Assembly: GCF_017744655.1 (NCBI RefSeq)
Contig: NZ_JAGIAW010000001.1
Span: 1 to 64,000 of the forward strand
Length of the DNA: 64,000 nucleotides
Direction of reading: 5' to 3'
Source of the DNA: Devosia sp.
GTDB taxonomy: Bacteria; Pseudomonadota; Alphaproteobacteria; Rhizobiales; Devosiaceae
Shown: one piece after another, positions 8,099 through 17,328 of the stretch
Layout of the letters: each line of letters begins with the position of its first letter
Numbering within the stretch: position 1 is the first letter of the stretch
The notes under the pieces: generated by a model
What the model was told of the DNA's origin: nothing
Database searches by the model: none
Seen by the model: the letters and a program-made list of their open reading frames with translations, nothing else
Position numbers and translations under genes: made by a program

Positions 8099-11092
8099 AT
8101 GCGCCCGTCAGTTATTCTTCTTGCCTTGTGCCTCAGCACTCCTGCCTTGGCAGCCACGGGCGAGACCTGTGCTGTGACTGTGGTTCTGCCCGATTGCGCC
8201 CGGGCGGCGTTAGAGACGGCATCGGCGCAGGGCGATCCGGCGGCCAAGGTGGAGCTGGCTCAGGAACTGCTCAAGGCGGGTATGCCGGGAGGGGCCGAGA
8301 GCGCCGTGCGGTTGCTGACCGGGGTAGCGGAGCGAGGGGATGGGTGGGCTGCAGTCCTGCTCGCCAATCTTTACCGGCAGGGCGAGGCGGTGGAGCAGGA
8401 TGGCGCGAAGGTCGTGGCGCTGCTGGAGCCGCTGGCCAAGGGCGGTAATGCCGGCGCACTGACGGGGCTAGGAGAACTTTACCTCACAGGCGCGCGCAAT
8501 ATGCCCAAGGACGTGCCGCTGGCGGCGGAATATTTTGAAAGAGCGGCGGCCACAGGCGATCTTTGGGGCAAGTTCCAACTGGCGTTGCTCTTGATCGACG
8601 GCAATGGCGTTGACCGCGATCTCGAGCAAGCCGTGGAGCTGCTTGAAGAGGTCAGCAAGGCCGGCGATCCATGGGTGTTGATCACGCTGGGCGATCTTTA
8701 TGCCGGGGGTCTGGTGCCGCCCGCGGAAAAGGCGATCCCCTACTTCGAGAAGGCGGCCGCTACCGGCAATACGGCCGCGCTGACGCGTTTGGCGCAAGCG
8801 TATCAGACGGGGTTGGGCACGGAGGCGGCTGATCCCGCGAAGTCGCGGGAGTTTTGGGAGGCAGCCGTCGCCAAGGGTGACAGTTTTGCCGGGATCAATC
8901 TGGCGCTGTTGCTGCTGGATGATGGCGGCAGGGTGGCGGTCGATCGGGCGGTAAAGCTGCTCGATGCGGGGGCGGCGCGGGGGGAAGCATGGCCGGCAAC
9001 GATCCTGGCTGATTTGTTGGTGCGTGGCGAAAAGGTGCCCCAGGATGCGCAGCGGGCGGTGGCTTTGCTGGCGCCGCTTGCCGATGAGGGCAGTGCCGCG
9101 GCGCAGGTGGCCTTGAGCGACATTTATGCCAAGGGGGCGGGGGATGTCATTGCCGACCCATCCAGAGCTTTCGCCTTGGTTGACGCGGCCTATAAGCAGG
9201 GCGAGGCGCAGGCGGCGAGCCGGCTCGGCTTCATGCTGGTGCGCGGAGAGGGGACAAAGCAGGATATTTCGCGGGGGATGGGCCTACTCGATCAGGCGGT
9301 TTCCCGCTCCACTGATCCATGGTTGGCCATCGATGTGGGCGCCTTGCTTGCTGCCGGCGATGTCGTTCCGGTGGATGGGGACAGGGCGATTGCCATGTTC
9401 AAAAAGGCGGCTGACCTGGGCAGTGCGGCGGGACTGTTTCGGTTGGGGATCAGCTATCGGGACGGGGTTGGCGATGTCGAGCCCGATCCTGTCATGGCGC
9501 GGACCTATCTGGGGCGGGCCGCGGATATGGGGGATAATGCTTCGCGGGTGACCCTGGCGCAGATGCTGCTCGCCTCGGACGTGAGGGCGGATGTGGACAA
9601 GGGCGTTATCCTGCTGGAGGCGGCGGCGGAAGAGCACGATGCCTGGGGCACGACGAGCCTGGCAGCGCTGTTGCTTGAGGGCCGTGTGCTGCCGAAGGAC
9701 GGGGAAAGGGTTCGGGCGCTGCTCGAGCCGCTGGCGGAGGAGGGAAGCGCGGCGGCGCTGGCGATGCTGGGTGATCTCTATGTGAAGGGGGCGGACCCCA
9801 TTGCGGCGGACCCGCCGGTGGGACGGGGCTATTATGAGAAGGCCGCGGCGCTGGGGGAACTTGGAGCCAAGAACAAGCTTGGATTGATGCTGCTGGCCGG
9901 CGAGGCGGGAGATGTGGGGCGCGGGCTGCAATTGCTGCGGGAAGTTGCCGAGGCGGGCGATGGCTGGGCCAAGATCCAGCTTGGCGATGCGCTGACACAG
10001 GGTGGCGCCGTGGATGTCGATGCCGTGGCGGCGCGGGACTATTATCAGCGGGCGCTGGATCAGGGCATTGCGGCCGGCGCGGTGAAATTGGGACTGCTCT
10101 ACCTAAATGGCGCCGGGACGCTGCGACCGGATCCGGTCAAGGCGGCCGAATTCTTCGAGGCGGCGGCGGCCGATGGCGATGACCTTGCCAGAATACAGCT
10201 CGCGCTGATGCATTTCGAAGGGCGCGGGGTGGCGCGCGACGTCGCGCAATCACTGACGCTGCTGGGTGATGCCGCGCAGGACAGCGCCTGGGCCAATGGT
10301 ATTCTCGGGGGCTATTATGCCGATGGCCGTTTTGGCGAACCCGACTATGCGAAGGCGCGCGACTATTTCGATCGGGCGGTAGCGCTTGGCGATGCCAGCG
10401 GGAGCTTTCGGTTTGGCGGGTTGCTCTCTTCGGGGCCACTGGCAAAAGAGCATCGGGAAGAGGGGTTGGAGCTGGTGCGCGGGGCGGTGTCCCAAGGGAT
10501 TCCGGGGGCCGCGGTCGAAATGGCGCGCCTCGAAATGATGGGGGTGGCCGGGGCCGGGGGCGGCAAGGCCGCCGAGCAGAGGCTTCTGGCCGAGGTGAAG
10601 CGCGAAAATCCTGCGGCGCTGCGTCTGTTGCTGCAGCTCTATCGGGCGGGCGGGGGCGGGCTGTCGCCTTCCATCGCCAAGGCGAAGGCATCGCTCGACC
10701 AGTATGGTGGGCTATTGCAGCCTGATGCTGCGACTTTTGAAAGCATGGCGCTGCAGGCGGCCGGGCCACCGACGCTCGATGCCATGCAGGCGGTGGGAGA
10801 CAGCTTTGGCAAACTGGGTGCGGGCGATGTCACCCAAGCGGTGCAGATGCTCTTCTGGAGCAACAAGAACGCCTATGTCTATGTGCTGCAACAGCAATTG
10901 AAAAAGGCGGAACGCTATGGGGGGCCGCTCGATGGACGGCTGACGCGCGGCACGATTGCGGCGCTGAATGCGGCCTGTCGTGAGAGCAGTAGCGAAACGC
11001 GGGTCTGTTCGATGGGGCCGCTCACGCCGGACTATGCGGTGATGATGTCGAAGCAGATTGCCGGTTTCGATATGGGCGTGGCGGTAAACTAG
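8099..11092 (+). CDS. Exported Sel1-repeat (SLR) protein with C-terminal peptidoglycan-binding-like segment
   Basis: A 997-residue protein with a signal peptide (MRPSVILLALCLSTPALAA). It is almost entirely Sel1/TPR-like helical repeats of about 36 residues (LGxLYxxGxG... A..YFEKAAxxGxxxA). The repeats are grouped into a higher-order period of 106-110 residues (three Sel1 units), marked by recurring G[DE]xW motifs. The last about 100 residues contain a segment with LQxxLKKA, GPLDG and T..AL spacing reminiscent of peptidoglycan-binding domain 1. Such proteins are scaffolds for protein complexes; in other bacteria periplasmic SLR proteins (AlgK, ExoR) act in exopolysaccharide export or control. 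The ATG at 8099 is preceded by GGAGG at 5 nt; the open frame starts at TTG 8081. The 3' end overlaps the convergent hydrolase gene by 4 nt. Its partner is unknown. Confidence 0.85.
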   Translation: MRPSVILLALCLSTPALAATGETCAVTVVLPDCARAALETASAQGDPAAKVELAQELLKAGMPGGAESAVRLLTGVAERGDGWAAVLLANLYRQGEAVEQDGAKVVALLEPLAKGGNAGALTGLGELYLTGARNMPKDVPLAAEYFERAAATGDLWGKFQLALLLIDGNGVDRDLEQAVELLEEVSKAGDPWVLITLGDLYAGGLVPPAEKAIPYFEKAAATGNTAALTRLAQAYQTGLGTEAADPAKSREFWEAAVAKGDSFAGINLALLLLDDGGRVAVDRAVKLLDAGAARGEAWPATILADLLVRGEKVPQDAQRAVALLAPLADEGSAAAQVALSDIYAKGAGDVIADPSRAFALVDAAYKQGEAQAASRLGFMLVRGEGTKQDISRGMGLLDQAVSRSTDPWLAIDVGALLAAGDVVPVDGDRAIAMFKKAADLGSAAGLFRLGISYRDGVGDVEPDPVMARTYLGRAADMGDNASRVTLAQMLLASDVRADVDKGVILLEAAAEEHDAWGTTSLAALLLEGRVLPKDGERVRALLEPLAEEGSAAALAMLGDLYVKGADPIAADPPVGRGYYEKAAALGELGAKNKLGLMLLAGEAGDVGRGLQLLREVAEAGDGWAKIQLGDALTQGGAVDVDAVAARDYYQRALDQGIAAGAVKLGLLYLNGAGTLRPDPVKAAEFFEAAAADGDDLARIQLALMHFEGRGVARDVAQSLTLLGDAAQDSAWANGILGGYYADGRFGEPDYAKARDYFDRAVALGDASGSFRFGGLLSSGPLAKEHREEGLELVRGAVSQGIPGAAVEMARLEMMGVAGAGGGKAAEQRLLAEVKRENPAALRLLLQLYRAGGGGLSPSIAKAKASLDQYGGLLQPDAATFESMALQAAGPPTLDAMQAVGDSFGKLGAGDVTQAVQMLFWSNKNAYVYVLQQQLKKAERYGGPLDGRLTRGTIAALNAACRESSSETRVCSMGPLTPDYAVMMSKQIAGFDMGVAVN

Positions 11093-12579
11093 CGTCGGGC
11101 GAGCAATTCCAGCAGCGCGGGATAGACCAGGTCCACATTGGCGCCACGTTCACGCGTGTTGATCAGGTCGTGGGGGAGGCGAGCGCCGAAGGGTAGCGTC
11201 GTGATGACGGGCTCGACGCCGTGGGCTTGCCAATACGCTGCGATATCGAGGGTCTGGCGATTGTTGACGGCGACGTCGGCGTCGTTGAGGAGGATCGAGA
11301 TATTGGGCACAGAAGGGGGCGTTGCCTGGGCGGCCGCGTGGACCTGCCAGCCGACCAGCATGATCTCGGTCAAGGCGTGGGTGGTCGGCAGGGCGTGGGC
11401 AATGGCGGCCTTTTCCGGCGTGGCGTTTTCGAGGGGATTCCAGGAGAAGATGATATTGGGCAGGGCGCGGGTGACATTCGTGCCGGCCTGCATGGCCCAG
11501 GTCGGGACCACATAGGGGCCGAAAAAGGGCGAGACGAGCACGGCGTGATCGACGTCTTCCCGAAACTGGGCGGCCCAGGCGGACAATGTACCGCCGGCGG
11601 AGAGGCCCATGACGGTGACATCGTCGCCCAGGCCCTGAGCCAGGTCGAGCGCGGCATTGGTGTGCGCGACAAGGCCATCGGCGGTGAAGTCGTCGAGATC
11701 GCTCGGTGCGGGATTGGCAAGGCCGTGGCCGTGCATGCGGGGCAGGTAGACATTGTAGCCAAGCGCGAACAATTGCTCGGCGAGGGCGTCCGCCTGGGCC
11801 GGGCAACTGGTGAAGCCGTGAAAGTAGACCACGACGCGGGCTACCTTCTGGCCGTGGGTCAGCAGCCGGGAATGGCAGAGCTGATCGAGGCCGAGGCCCG
11901 CTTCCTGGTCTTCCACAGCGGCAAAAGCGGCCATGGCTTGCTCGTAGTTCATCGAGACCTCGTCAATGGGCGTGGATATGTCCGGCGCGTCGATCGTGGT
12001 GTTTCCGTACCAGAAAAAGGCGGTACCAAGACCTGCAAGGGCCAAGATGGCCAGACCCAGCGCCACGCGCGGGATTGCAGGGTTTTTGCGTGGGGGCGGG
12101 GCTTTGCTCGTGTTCCGATGCAGCCGCTTGAACAGGAGCGCGATGGCCATGCCGGCGAGGGACATGAGCAGCACGCCGGGAAAACCGGTGGTGATCAGGG
12201 TGAGCGTGGTGATGAGCTGAACCTGTTCCAGGCGCTCCCACAAGGGTGGCAGGAGGGTCCATTGCCGTTGCAGCAGTTCGGCGAAGGTGATGACGACGGG
12301 GTATGAGACCAGACCCGCCAGGATGCCGGCGATGCCACCGCGCAGCAGCGTGACAGTGCGCGGCACGCTGCAGAGCAGAAACCACATGATCGCGCCGCAG
12401 GCGCCGGCGCCAATGAAGAGATTGAACCAAGTGACCTGCCCGTCATCGTTGAGGAGGTCGGCGCTGATGCTGAGGCCGATGGCGGGAGCGATTGCCAGGG
12501 CGGCAAGGCCGAACAAGAGGCCAGCCGTGAGTGCGCCGGGGCGCCGGACGGGTCGGTGATCTGGCCCCGATGTCGTCAT
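11089..12579 (-). CDS. Membrane-anchored alpha/beta hydrolase (paralogue of 14408-15874)
   Basis: The 496-residue product has an N-terminal domain with about five membrane segments (roughly 16-40, 50-71, 80-101, 122-150, 170-191) followed by an alpha/beta-hydrolase domain from about 230. That domain shows the oxyanion-loop motif HGFTSCPAQ (254-262), nucleophile Ser327 in GLSAGG, a probable acid in NDADV (433-435) and His470 in LPHDL. Cys235 and Cys259 are conserved in the paralogue and could form a disulfide. Five segments with a cytoplasmic N-terminus would put the catalytic domain in the periplasm. The start ATG at 12579 overlaps the stop of the upstream gene (ATGA), so the two are translationally coupled. 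The substrate is unknown; lipid or ester hydrolysis is inferred from fold only. Confidence 0.8.
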   Translation of the reverse strand: MTTSGPDHRPVRRPGALTAGLLFGLAALAIAPAIGLSISADLLNDDGQVTWFNLFIGAGACGAIMWFLLCSVPRTVTLLRGGIAGILAGLVSYPVVITFAELLQRQWTLLPPLWERLEQVQLITTLTLITTGFPGVLLMSLAGMAIALLFKRLHRNTSKAPPPRKNPAIPRVALGLAILALAGLGTAFFWYGNTTIDAPDISTPIDEVSMNYEQAMAAFAAVEDQEAGLGLDQLCHSRLLTHGQKVARVVVYFHGFTSCPAQADALAEQLFALGYNVYLPRMHGHGLANPAPSDLDDFTADGLVAHTNAALDLAQGLGDDVTVMGLSAGGTLSAWAAQFREDVDHAVLVSPFFGPYVVPTWAMQAGTNVTRALPNIIFSWNPLENATPEKAAIAHALPTTHALTEIMLVGWQVHAAAQATPPSVPNISILLNDADVAVNNRQTLDIAAYWQAHGVEPVITTLPFGARLPHDLINTRERGANVDLVYPALLELLARR

Positions 12580-14234
12580 TCGGCGCGGCCCGTATTTTGG
12601 GCCAATGCTGCCTTGAGAGCCGCAAATTTCTCGGCATCCCAGCCTTCGGGCTCGACCAGGGCATACCAGGCGTCGGCATAGTCGGCGGGGGAATAGACGT
12701 GGCCGTAGCCAATGGGCGAGGTGTTGGAGAGCGCCATATCCATGGCGAGTTGCAGGAAGGTAACGATCGGGTACCAATGAAATTCGGGCGATACGCCTTC
12801 GCCGCGTTCGCCTTCCATCCAGGCCGGCGCACGAAAGATCGTGTCGTAGTCGAAGAAAACGATGGGATCGCTGGGATATTGGAGGAAAGCGATGCGCATC
12901 GGGCCCCAGTCCCCGCCGGGCTCGGCGAGATCGGCGCCGCGATTGGCAAAGCGCACGCTGGAACTGTCGCCAAAGATGGGGCGCCATTCGGGCGATTGAT
13001 CAGCCCGGTTGGCTGTCGACCAACGCCAGACGGTGCTGGTGAAAGGTGGACCGACCCAGAGAGCGCCATCGAAGGGGGCGGCGAGGACATCGAGAAACAT
13101 GGTCGATGCCTGGGAGCTATTGGCGCCGAGGCTGAGCCCATTGAGGAACAGGCGTGGCCGATGGTCGGCGGGCAAGGCGCGCCAGTAATTGTAGACGATG
13201 TCAAAAAGGGCCTGAGCGGTCGACTTGCCTTCATCGGGTTCGACCAGAAGCGAGAGCGGGCTTGTGAGATAGGAATACTGGATGGCCACGCTCGCGACGT
13301 CGCCATCGAGGAGGTATTCCAGCGCATCGATGCTGGGCGGATCGATCCAGCCGGTGCCGACGGGCATGATGATGACGAGAGTGGAGCGATCGAAGGCGCC
13401 GACGCGCAGCATCTCCGCCAAGGCGAGGTCGGCGCGTTGGGCGAGGGTTTCGGCTGAGCGCAGGCCGACATAGGTGCGCAGGGGCGTGAGGGCAGGTCGG
13501 CCGGTGACGGCCTCGATATTCTCTGCGGTCGGTTGCGTTTCGATATAGACCCGGCCATCGCGGCCTATGGAGGTCCAGGGAACGAGGGAAGCCTGACTGC
13601 CCGAACGTAGCGGATCGGTCGGCGCAGGATTGCCGGTGAGGGCAACGATGGCGTCGATGCGGAGGAAGGTTTGGTCGGCAAAATCCAGCAGGCCGCGCAC
13701 CAGGACGCCATTGACCAAAAGACCCGTGACGATGCCGACGATGATGATGCCCGCGAGGGTAGCGGCGCGGGGTGGCATGCGGGTGCGCAGGAGAGCTGCA
13801 ACGCGTTGCGTTCCGCGCGTGAGCAGCGTGCCGATGGCGACGAGGAGGAGGGCCGGGATCAGCGCCAGCACGATGACCAGAAAAACGTGGCTATCCTCCA
13901 TCGGCTCGAGCTGCATTTCGGCGCGGACGGCGTTTTGCCAGCCGGTGTAGCGATGGAGGCAGATCAGGGCGATTGCGCCTGAAAGCGTGAGGAGACTCCA
14001 GCGGAGCCAGCGCCGCACCGTGAGATTGGCGGGATGAAGCTGCAGATAGGTCCAGAACCAGAAGAGAACAGCGCCCACGGCGTAACCGACAGCGAAGACG
14101 CAGCCCGATAACAGGCCCTGGACGACGGCGGGTCGCGGGATCAGCGAGGGCGTGAGCGACAGGGCGAAGAACAGGATGCCGACAATCAGGCCCGCTACGG
14201 AAATGTAGGACCCTATTCGTTCAATCAGGCGCAT
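12576..14234 (-). CDS. Membrane protein of the Abhydrolase_9 (PF10081-like) family
   Basis: A 552-residue protein with several N-terminal membrane helices (about residues 5-185) and a C-terminal alpha/beta-hydrolase-like domain. The domain features TGWIDPPS, an LFLNGLSLGA nucleophile elbow (Ser in GLSLGA), LWVGPPF and a LQYPSDPIVFFDY segment, all as I recall for this family of uncharacterised serine hydrolases. The next gene in the operon is another membrane hydrolase, overlapping by 4 nt. ATG 14234 has GGTGAG upstream; GTG 14246 and TTG 14249 are alternatives. The function is unknown; a lipid substrate is a guess from its membrane location. Confidence 0.82.
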   Translation of the reverse strand: MRLIERIGSYISVAGLIVGILFFALSLTPSLIPRPAVVQGLLSGCVFAVGYAVGAVLFWFWTYLQLHPANLTVRRWLRWSLLTLSGAIALICLHRYTGWQNAVRAEMQLEPMEDSHVFLVIVLALIPALLLVAIGTLLTRGTQRVAALLRTRMPPRAATLAGIIIVGIVTGLLVNGVLVRGLLDFADQTFLRIDAIVALTGNPAPTDPLRSGSQASLVPWTSIGRDGRVYIETQPTAENIEAVTGRPALTPLRTYVGLRSAETLAQRADLALAEMLRVGAFDRSTLVIIMPVGTGWIDPPSIDALEYLLDGDVASVAIQYSYLTSPLSLLVEPDEGKSTAQALFDIVYNYWRALPADHRPRLFLNGLSLGANSSQASTMFLDVLAAPFDGALWVGPPFTSTVWRWSTANRADQSPEWRPIFGDSSSVRFANRGADLAEPGGDWGPMRIAFLQYPSDPIVFFDYDTIFRAPAWMEGERGEGVSPEFHWYPIVTFLQLAMDMALSNTSPIGYGHVYSPADYADAWYALVEPEGWDAEKFAALKAALAQNTGRAE

Positions 14235-14407
14235 GACTACGCTCACCAAACTACTGCCGCCAATTAGCTAATCCCAGAACGGGCAGGGGGAAAGCTGCGC
14301 CTGTGGTTTGCGCTGAAATAGGGACGGACAGCAAAGCTGCGGGATTTTGCGCACATCGAGAATGACTTGTGCTTTCAGTATGGTCGGGGCGAGGGAGTGG
14401 TCGCGGC

Positions 14408-15874
14408 ATGAAGTTCCAACCTGTTCTCGTGAGTATTTTGGCGGGGGTGATTTTCTCCCTGGGCGGCCTTGTCGCGACGTTCTTCGGAGGATTGCCCGTT
14501 GCCGAGCTCTTTGGCAGCGAGGGCAGGCTGGACTGGGCCGATGTCGCCCTCGGCATTTTCATCGTCGGGGTGCTGGCGTGGTGGATATTGGTGGGGCGGA
14601 GCGGTCGGCTATCGCTCTTGCGTGGCGCGATTGCCGGCGCATTGGCGGGGATTTTCTCCTACCCGGTAGTGCTTGCAGTCGATGAACTCTTCAGGATTTC
14701 GCCCGAGATCGATGCGGCGGTGGAGCAGGCGGCGACGGTAAGCCGGCTCAGTGGGCTCGGTTTTCTGACGACCGGGTTTGCCGCCGTTCCGGCGATGGCC
14801 CTTGTTGGCATTGTCGCAACGCTGTTGTTACGGCCCTTTTATCCCGCGCTGAAAGGGGTCGATCCGGCGCTGAAACTGCTGCGTGGGGTGGGCGTGGTGC
14901 TGCTGGTCCTGGCGGGCGCTCTGGTTGCCCTGTTTGTCGGGCTCACGATAGTGCCGCTTGATCACGGGCGTGTTGTGGGGACGGGAGATTTGGCCGAGGC
15001 GCCAAGCTACGAGCAGGCGCTTGCCAGCTTCGAGGCGACGCGGCAGCGCGAGGACCAGATCCCGATCAATCCACGCTGTGCCTCAAAGCTGCTTGTGCAG
15101 GAGAACAGGGCGGCACCGACGGTGATTTTCCTTCATGGCTTGACCAATTGTCCGGCCCAGGCGGACGAGTTGGCGCCGAAACTTTTCGCCTTGGGCTACA
15201 ACGTCTATGTGCCGCGATTGCCGGGGCACGGCGAGCTCGATCGCATGACCACGGCCTTGGCCACGGTCGGCGCGGAGGACTATGTGGCCGCGACCGAGGA
15301 GGCTATCGCCATCGGGCGCGGTCTTGGGGGCGAGGTTATCGTCAGCGGCCTTTCGGCGGGCGGCGTGCTGTCCGCCTGGAGCGGCCAGCAGCGTGCCGAT
15401 GTCGACCAGGCGATTGCCATGGCGCCGTTTTTCGGGCCGCGACAGGTTCCGGCCTGGGCCAATCGGGCGGCCACCAATCTTCTCCTGCTGCTGCCCAACA
15501 TAATGATGAGCTGGGATCCGCAGAATCCCGAGGGTTCACCGGAAATGGACTATGCCTATCCGCGCGTTGCCACCCGGGCTTTGGGGCAGTTCATGCTCAT
15601 TGGCGAGGTGACGGCCGAGCTGGCGGGGCGGCAGGCACCTCGCGCGCAGGCGCTTTCGGTCATGGTCAACGAGGCCGATACCGAAGTGAATGACCGCCTC
15701 ATCGATCGCCTCGTTGCGGCCTGGCAGGACCATGGGGCGCAGGTTGGCGTGAAAGTGGTCCCGCTTGCCCTTGGCCTGCCGCACGACCTCATCGATCCGC
15801 GGCAGGAACACGCCAATACGGAGGTGGCCTATAGCCTCTTTGTCGAAATGCTCGATGCCAGCGTGGGGCGATAG
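14408..15874 (+). CDS. Membrane-anchored alpha/beta hydrolase (paralogue of 11089-12579)
   Basis: A 488-residue protein with the same architecture as the product of 11089-12579: about five hydrophobic segments (roughly 5-27, 45-62, 71-92, 116-142, 158-182), then a hydrolase domain. Shared motifs are HGLTNCPAQ (243-251), FALGYNVYVPR, PGHG, GLSAGG (Ser316), a VNEAD acid candidate and LPHDL histidine, plus the cysteine pair Cys224 and Cys248. It diverges from the minus-strand hydrolase operon across about 170 bp. ATG 14408 was chosen over the open-frame start at 14369 because the hydrophobic leader starts there; the ribosome-binding site (GAGGGAG) is rather distant. Confidence 0.8.
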   Translation: MKFQPVLVSILAGVIFSLGGLVATFFGGLPVAELFGSEGRLDWADVALGIFIVGVLAWWILVGRSGRLSLLRGAIAGALAGIFSYPVVLAVDELFRISPEIDAAVEQAATVSRLSGLGFLTTGFAAVPAMALVGIVATLLLRPFYPALKGVDPALKLLRGVGVVLLVLAGALVALFVGLTIVPLDHGRVVGTGDLAEAPSYEQALASFEATRQREDQIPINPRCASKLLVQENRAAPTVIFLHGLTNCPAQADELAPKLFALGYNVYVPRLPGHGELDRMTTALATVGAEDYVAATEEAIAIGRGLGGEVIVSGLSAGGVLSAWSGQQRADVDQAIAMAPFFGPRQVPAWANRAATNLLLLLPNIMMSWDPQNPEGSPEMDYAYPRVATRALGQFMLIGEVTAELAGRQAPRAQALSVMVNEADTEVNDRLIDRLVAAWQDHGAQVGVKVVPLALGLPHDLIDPRQEHANTEVAYSLFVEMLDASVGR

Positions 15875-15876
15875 GC

Positions 15877-17019
15877 TCAGGAGTCGCCGAAGCGCTCGTG
15901 GATTTCGTGGAATTGCGGCGAGATCGCCTTGAATATGCTTACCAAAGTGGGATCGAAATGTGCGCCGCTTTCGCTTTCGATCAGGGCGACGGCCTCGTCA
16001 TGGGGCATGGCGTCCTTGTAGACACGCTTTGAGACCAGGGCATCGTAGACGTCGGCAATGGCCATCAGGCGTCCGGGCAGGGGAATGGCCGCACCGGCGA
16101 GACCAAGGGGATAGCCGGTTCCATTCCATTTCTCGTGGTGGGAATAGGCAATGTCCCGGGCTACGGAGAGGAAGGTGCTGGTGCCCAGCCGTCGCTCGGC
16201 TGCTTCGATGGCGCGACGGCCCAGTTCCGCGTGACCCTGCATGACGGCATATTCCTCGGCATCGAGCTTGCCGGGCTTGAGCAGGATCTTGTCGGGAATG
16301 CCGACTTTGCCGATGTCGTGCAGCGGGGCGGATTTGAACATGGTCTCGACCATGTCGCCATCGAGCTCGGCAGGGTAATAGGGCTGGGCTGCTTCGCAGA
16401 GGGCGCGCACATAATGCTGCGTGCGATAGATGTGATTGCCGGTCTCGTTGTCCCGAACCTCGGCGAGGGAGGCCATGGCAAAGATGATGGCATCCTTGGC
16501 GCGTACGGCTTCTTCGCGGGAGGCGACCAAGGCCTCGAGCAGGCCGACATTGGTGATCGCCACGGCCGCGCTATTGGCGATGCGGCGAAGGAAGTGCAGT
16601 TGTTCGGTCGACGGAAGCTGCTTTTGTGCCCAATAGGCACCGATGGCGGCGACGGGATCTTCCATCCTCACCGGAACCATGGCGAGGCTCTTCACGAAGG
16701 TTTGGCGATAGGCGTCCTGGGGGATGCGCTCATCGAGCGTGATGTCTTCGATCACTACACTCTGGCGGTTTATCATTGCCCAGCCCGATATGCAGGAGGA
16801 TATCGGAAAACGCTGTCCCTTCCAGAGCGGGGCAATGGCGTCTTCATCGGCATAGAAGCACTTGTCGCCGTCGCGCAGAACGAAGGTTATTCCATCAGCA
16901 CCGACCAACTGACGCGCTCTCTGGCGCACCACATTCATGATCTCGCCAAGGCCCCGAGCCATCGAAAGCTCGAGGACGAGGGCGTCCACCGAAAGTTGTC
17001 GATCAAAGAAAGCGTCCAT
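15877..17019 (-). CDS. GAF / HD-GYP domain protein, probable cyclic-di-GMP phosphodiesterase
   Basis: A 380-residue cytosolic protein. Residues 18-165 form a GAF-type sensor domain; residues 175-370 form an HD-GYP domain with the metal-binding and signature motifs intact: HDIGK (His234, Asp235), HHEKWNGTGYP (His294, His295) and DVYDAL. HD-GYP enzymes hydrolyse c-di-GMP to GMP or pGpG. It has no receiver domain; the GAF domain suggests control by a small ligand or redox state. The gene is convergent with the hydrolase at 14408-15874 (2 nt apart) and not obviously part of an operon. ATG 17019 was preferred to the GTG two codons upstream. Confidence 0.9.
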   Translation of the reverse strand: MDAFFDRQLSVDALVLELSMARGLGEIMNVVRQRARQLVGADGITFVLRDGDKCFYADEDAIAPLWKGQRFPISSCISGWAMINRQSVVIEDITLDERIPQDAYRQTFVKSLAMVPVRMEDPVAAIGAYWAQKQLPSTEQLHFLRRIANSAAVAITNVGLLEALVASREEAVRAKDAIIFAMASLAEVRDNETGNHIYRTQHYVRALCEAAQPYYPAELDGDMVETMFKSAPLHDIGKVGIPDKILLKPGKLDAEEYAVMQGHAELGRRAIEAAERRLGTSTFLSVARDIAYSHHEKWNGTGYPLGLAGAAIPLPGRLMAIADVYDALVSKRVYKDAMPHDEAVALIESESGAHFDPTLVSIFKAISPQFHEIHERFGDS

Positions 17020-17109
17020 GACCACTATTAAGCGCGCGAGTTGCTAATAGATCGTAAGATGGGGCCGAAAATATGCATGATTTATCTGAGCGGCCGCAAC
17101 AGTTTGTCA

Positions 17110-17328
17110 TTATGCGCTGGCCGACTTGATAACGACGAAACAGCTTCGCAAACGCGCCGAATTGTCCTCGAAGTAATCGGTCTCCAGCCCGGTGTCGCGA
17201 CCAAAGTCTAGCTGGTCATGACGGGCGCCGTTCTGATTGTGGGATGCCGCACGATCGAAGGCGAAAGGCGTTCCCGAGGGGGGAGCCAGCAGCTCATAGC
17301 AATACCGGGGAGACAAAATGGCCGACAA
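17110..17328 (-). CDS. Doubtful small open frame upstream of maeB
   Basis: A 72-codon frame opposite to and overlapping the maeB start. Its codon choice (GCC, CTG, GAG, ACC, TTC, GAC) and balanced composition look more coding-like than the usual shadow frame, for example around the segment FGRDTGLETDYFEDNSARLR. However, no ribosome-binding site was found and the start would lie inside maeB. It may be the remnant of the 3' end of a lost gene or mere coincidence. Confidence 0.2.
   Translation of the reverse strand: MSAILSPRYCYELLAPPSGTPFAFDRAASHNQNGARHDQLDFGRDTGLETDYFEDNSARLRSCFVVIKSASA

Noticed and set aside
11221-12306. 361-codon plus-strand frame opposite the membrane hydrolase
   Set aside because: Gly/Val-rich shadow of the minus-strand gene, which has full catalytic motifs and a coupled start.
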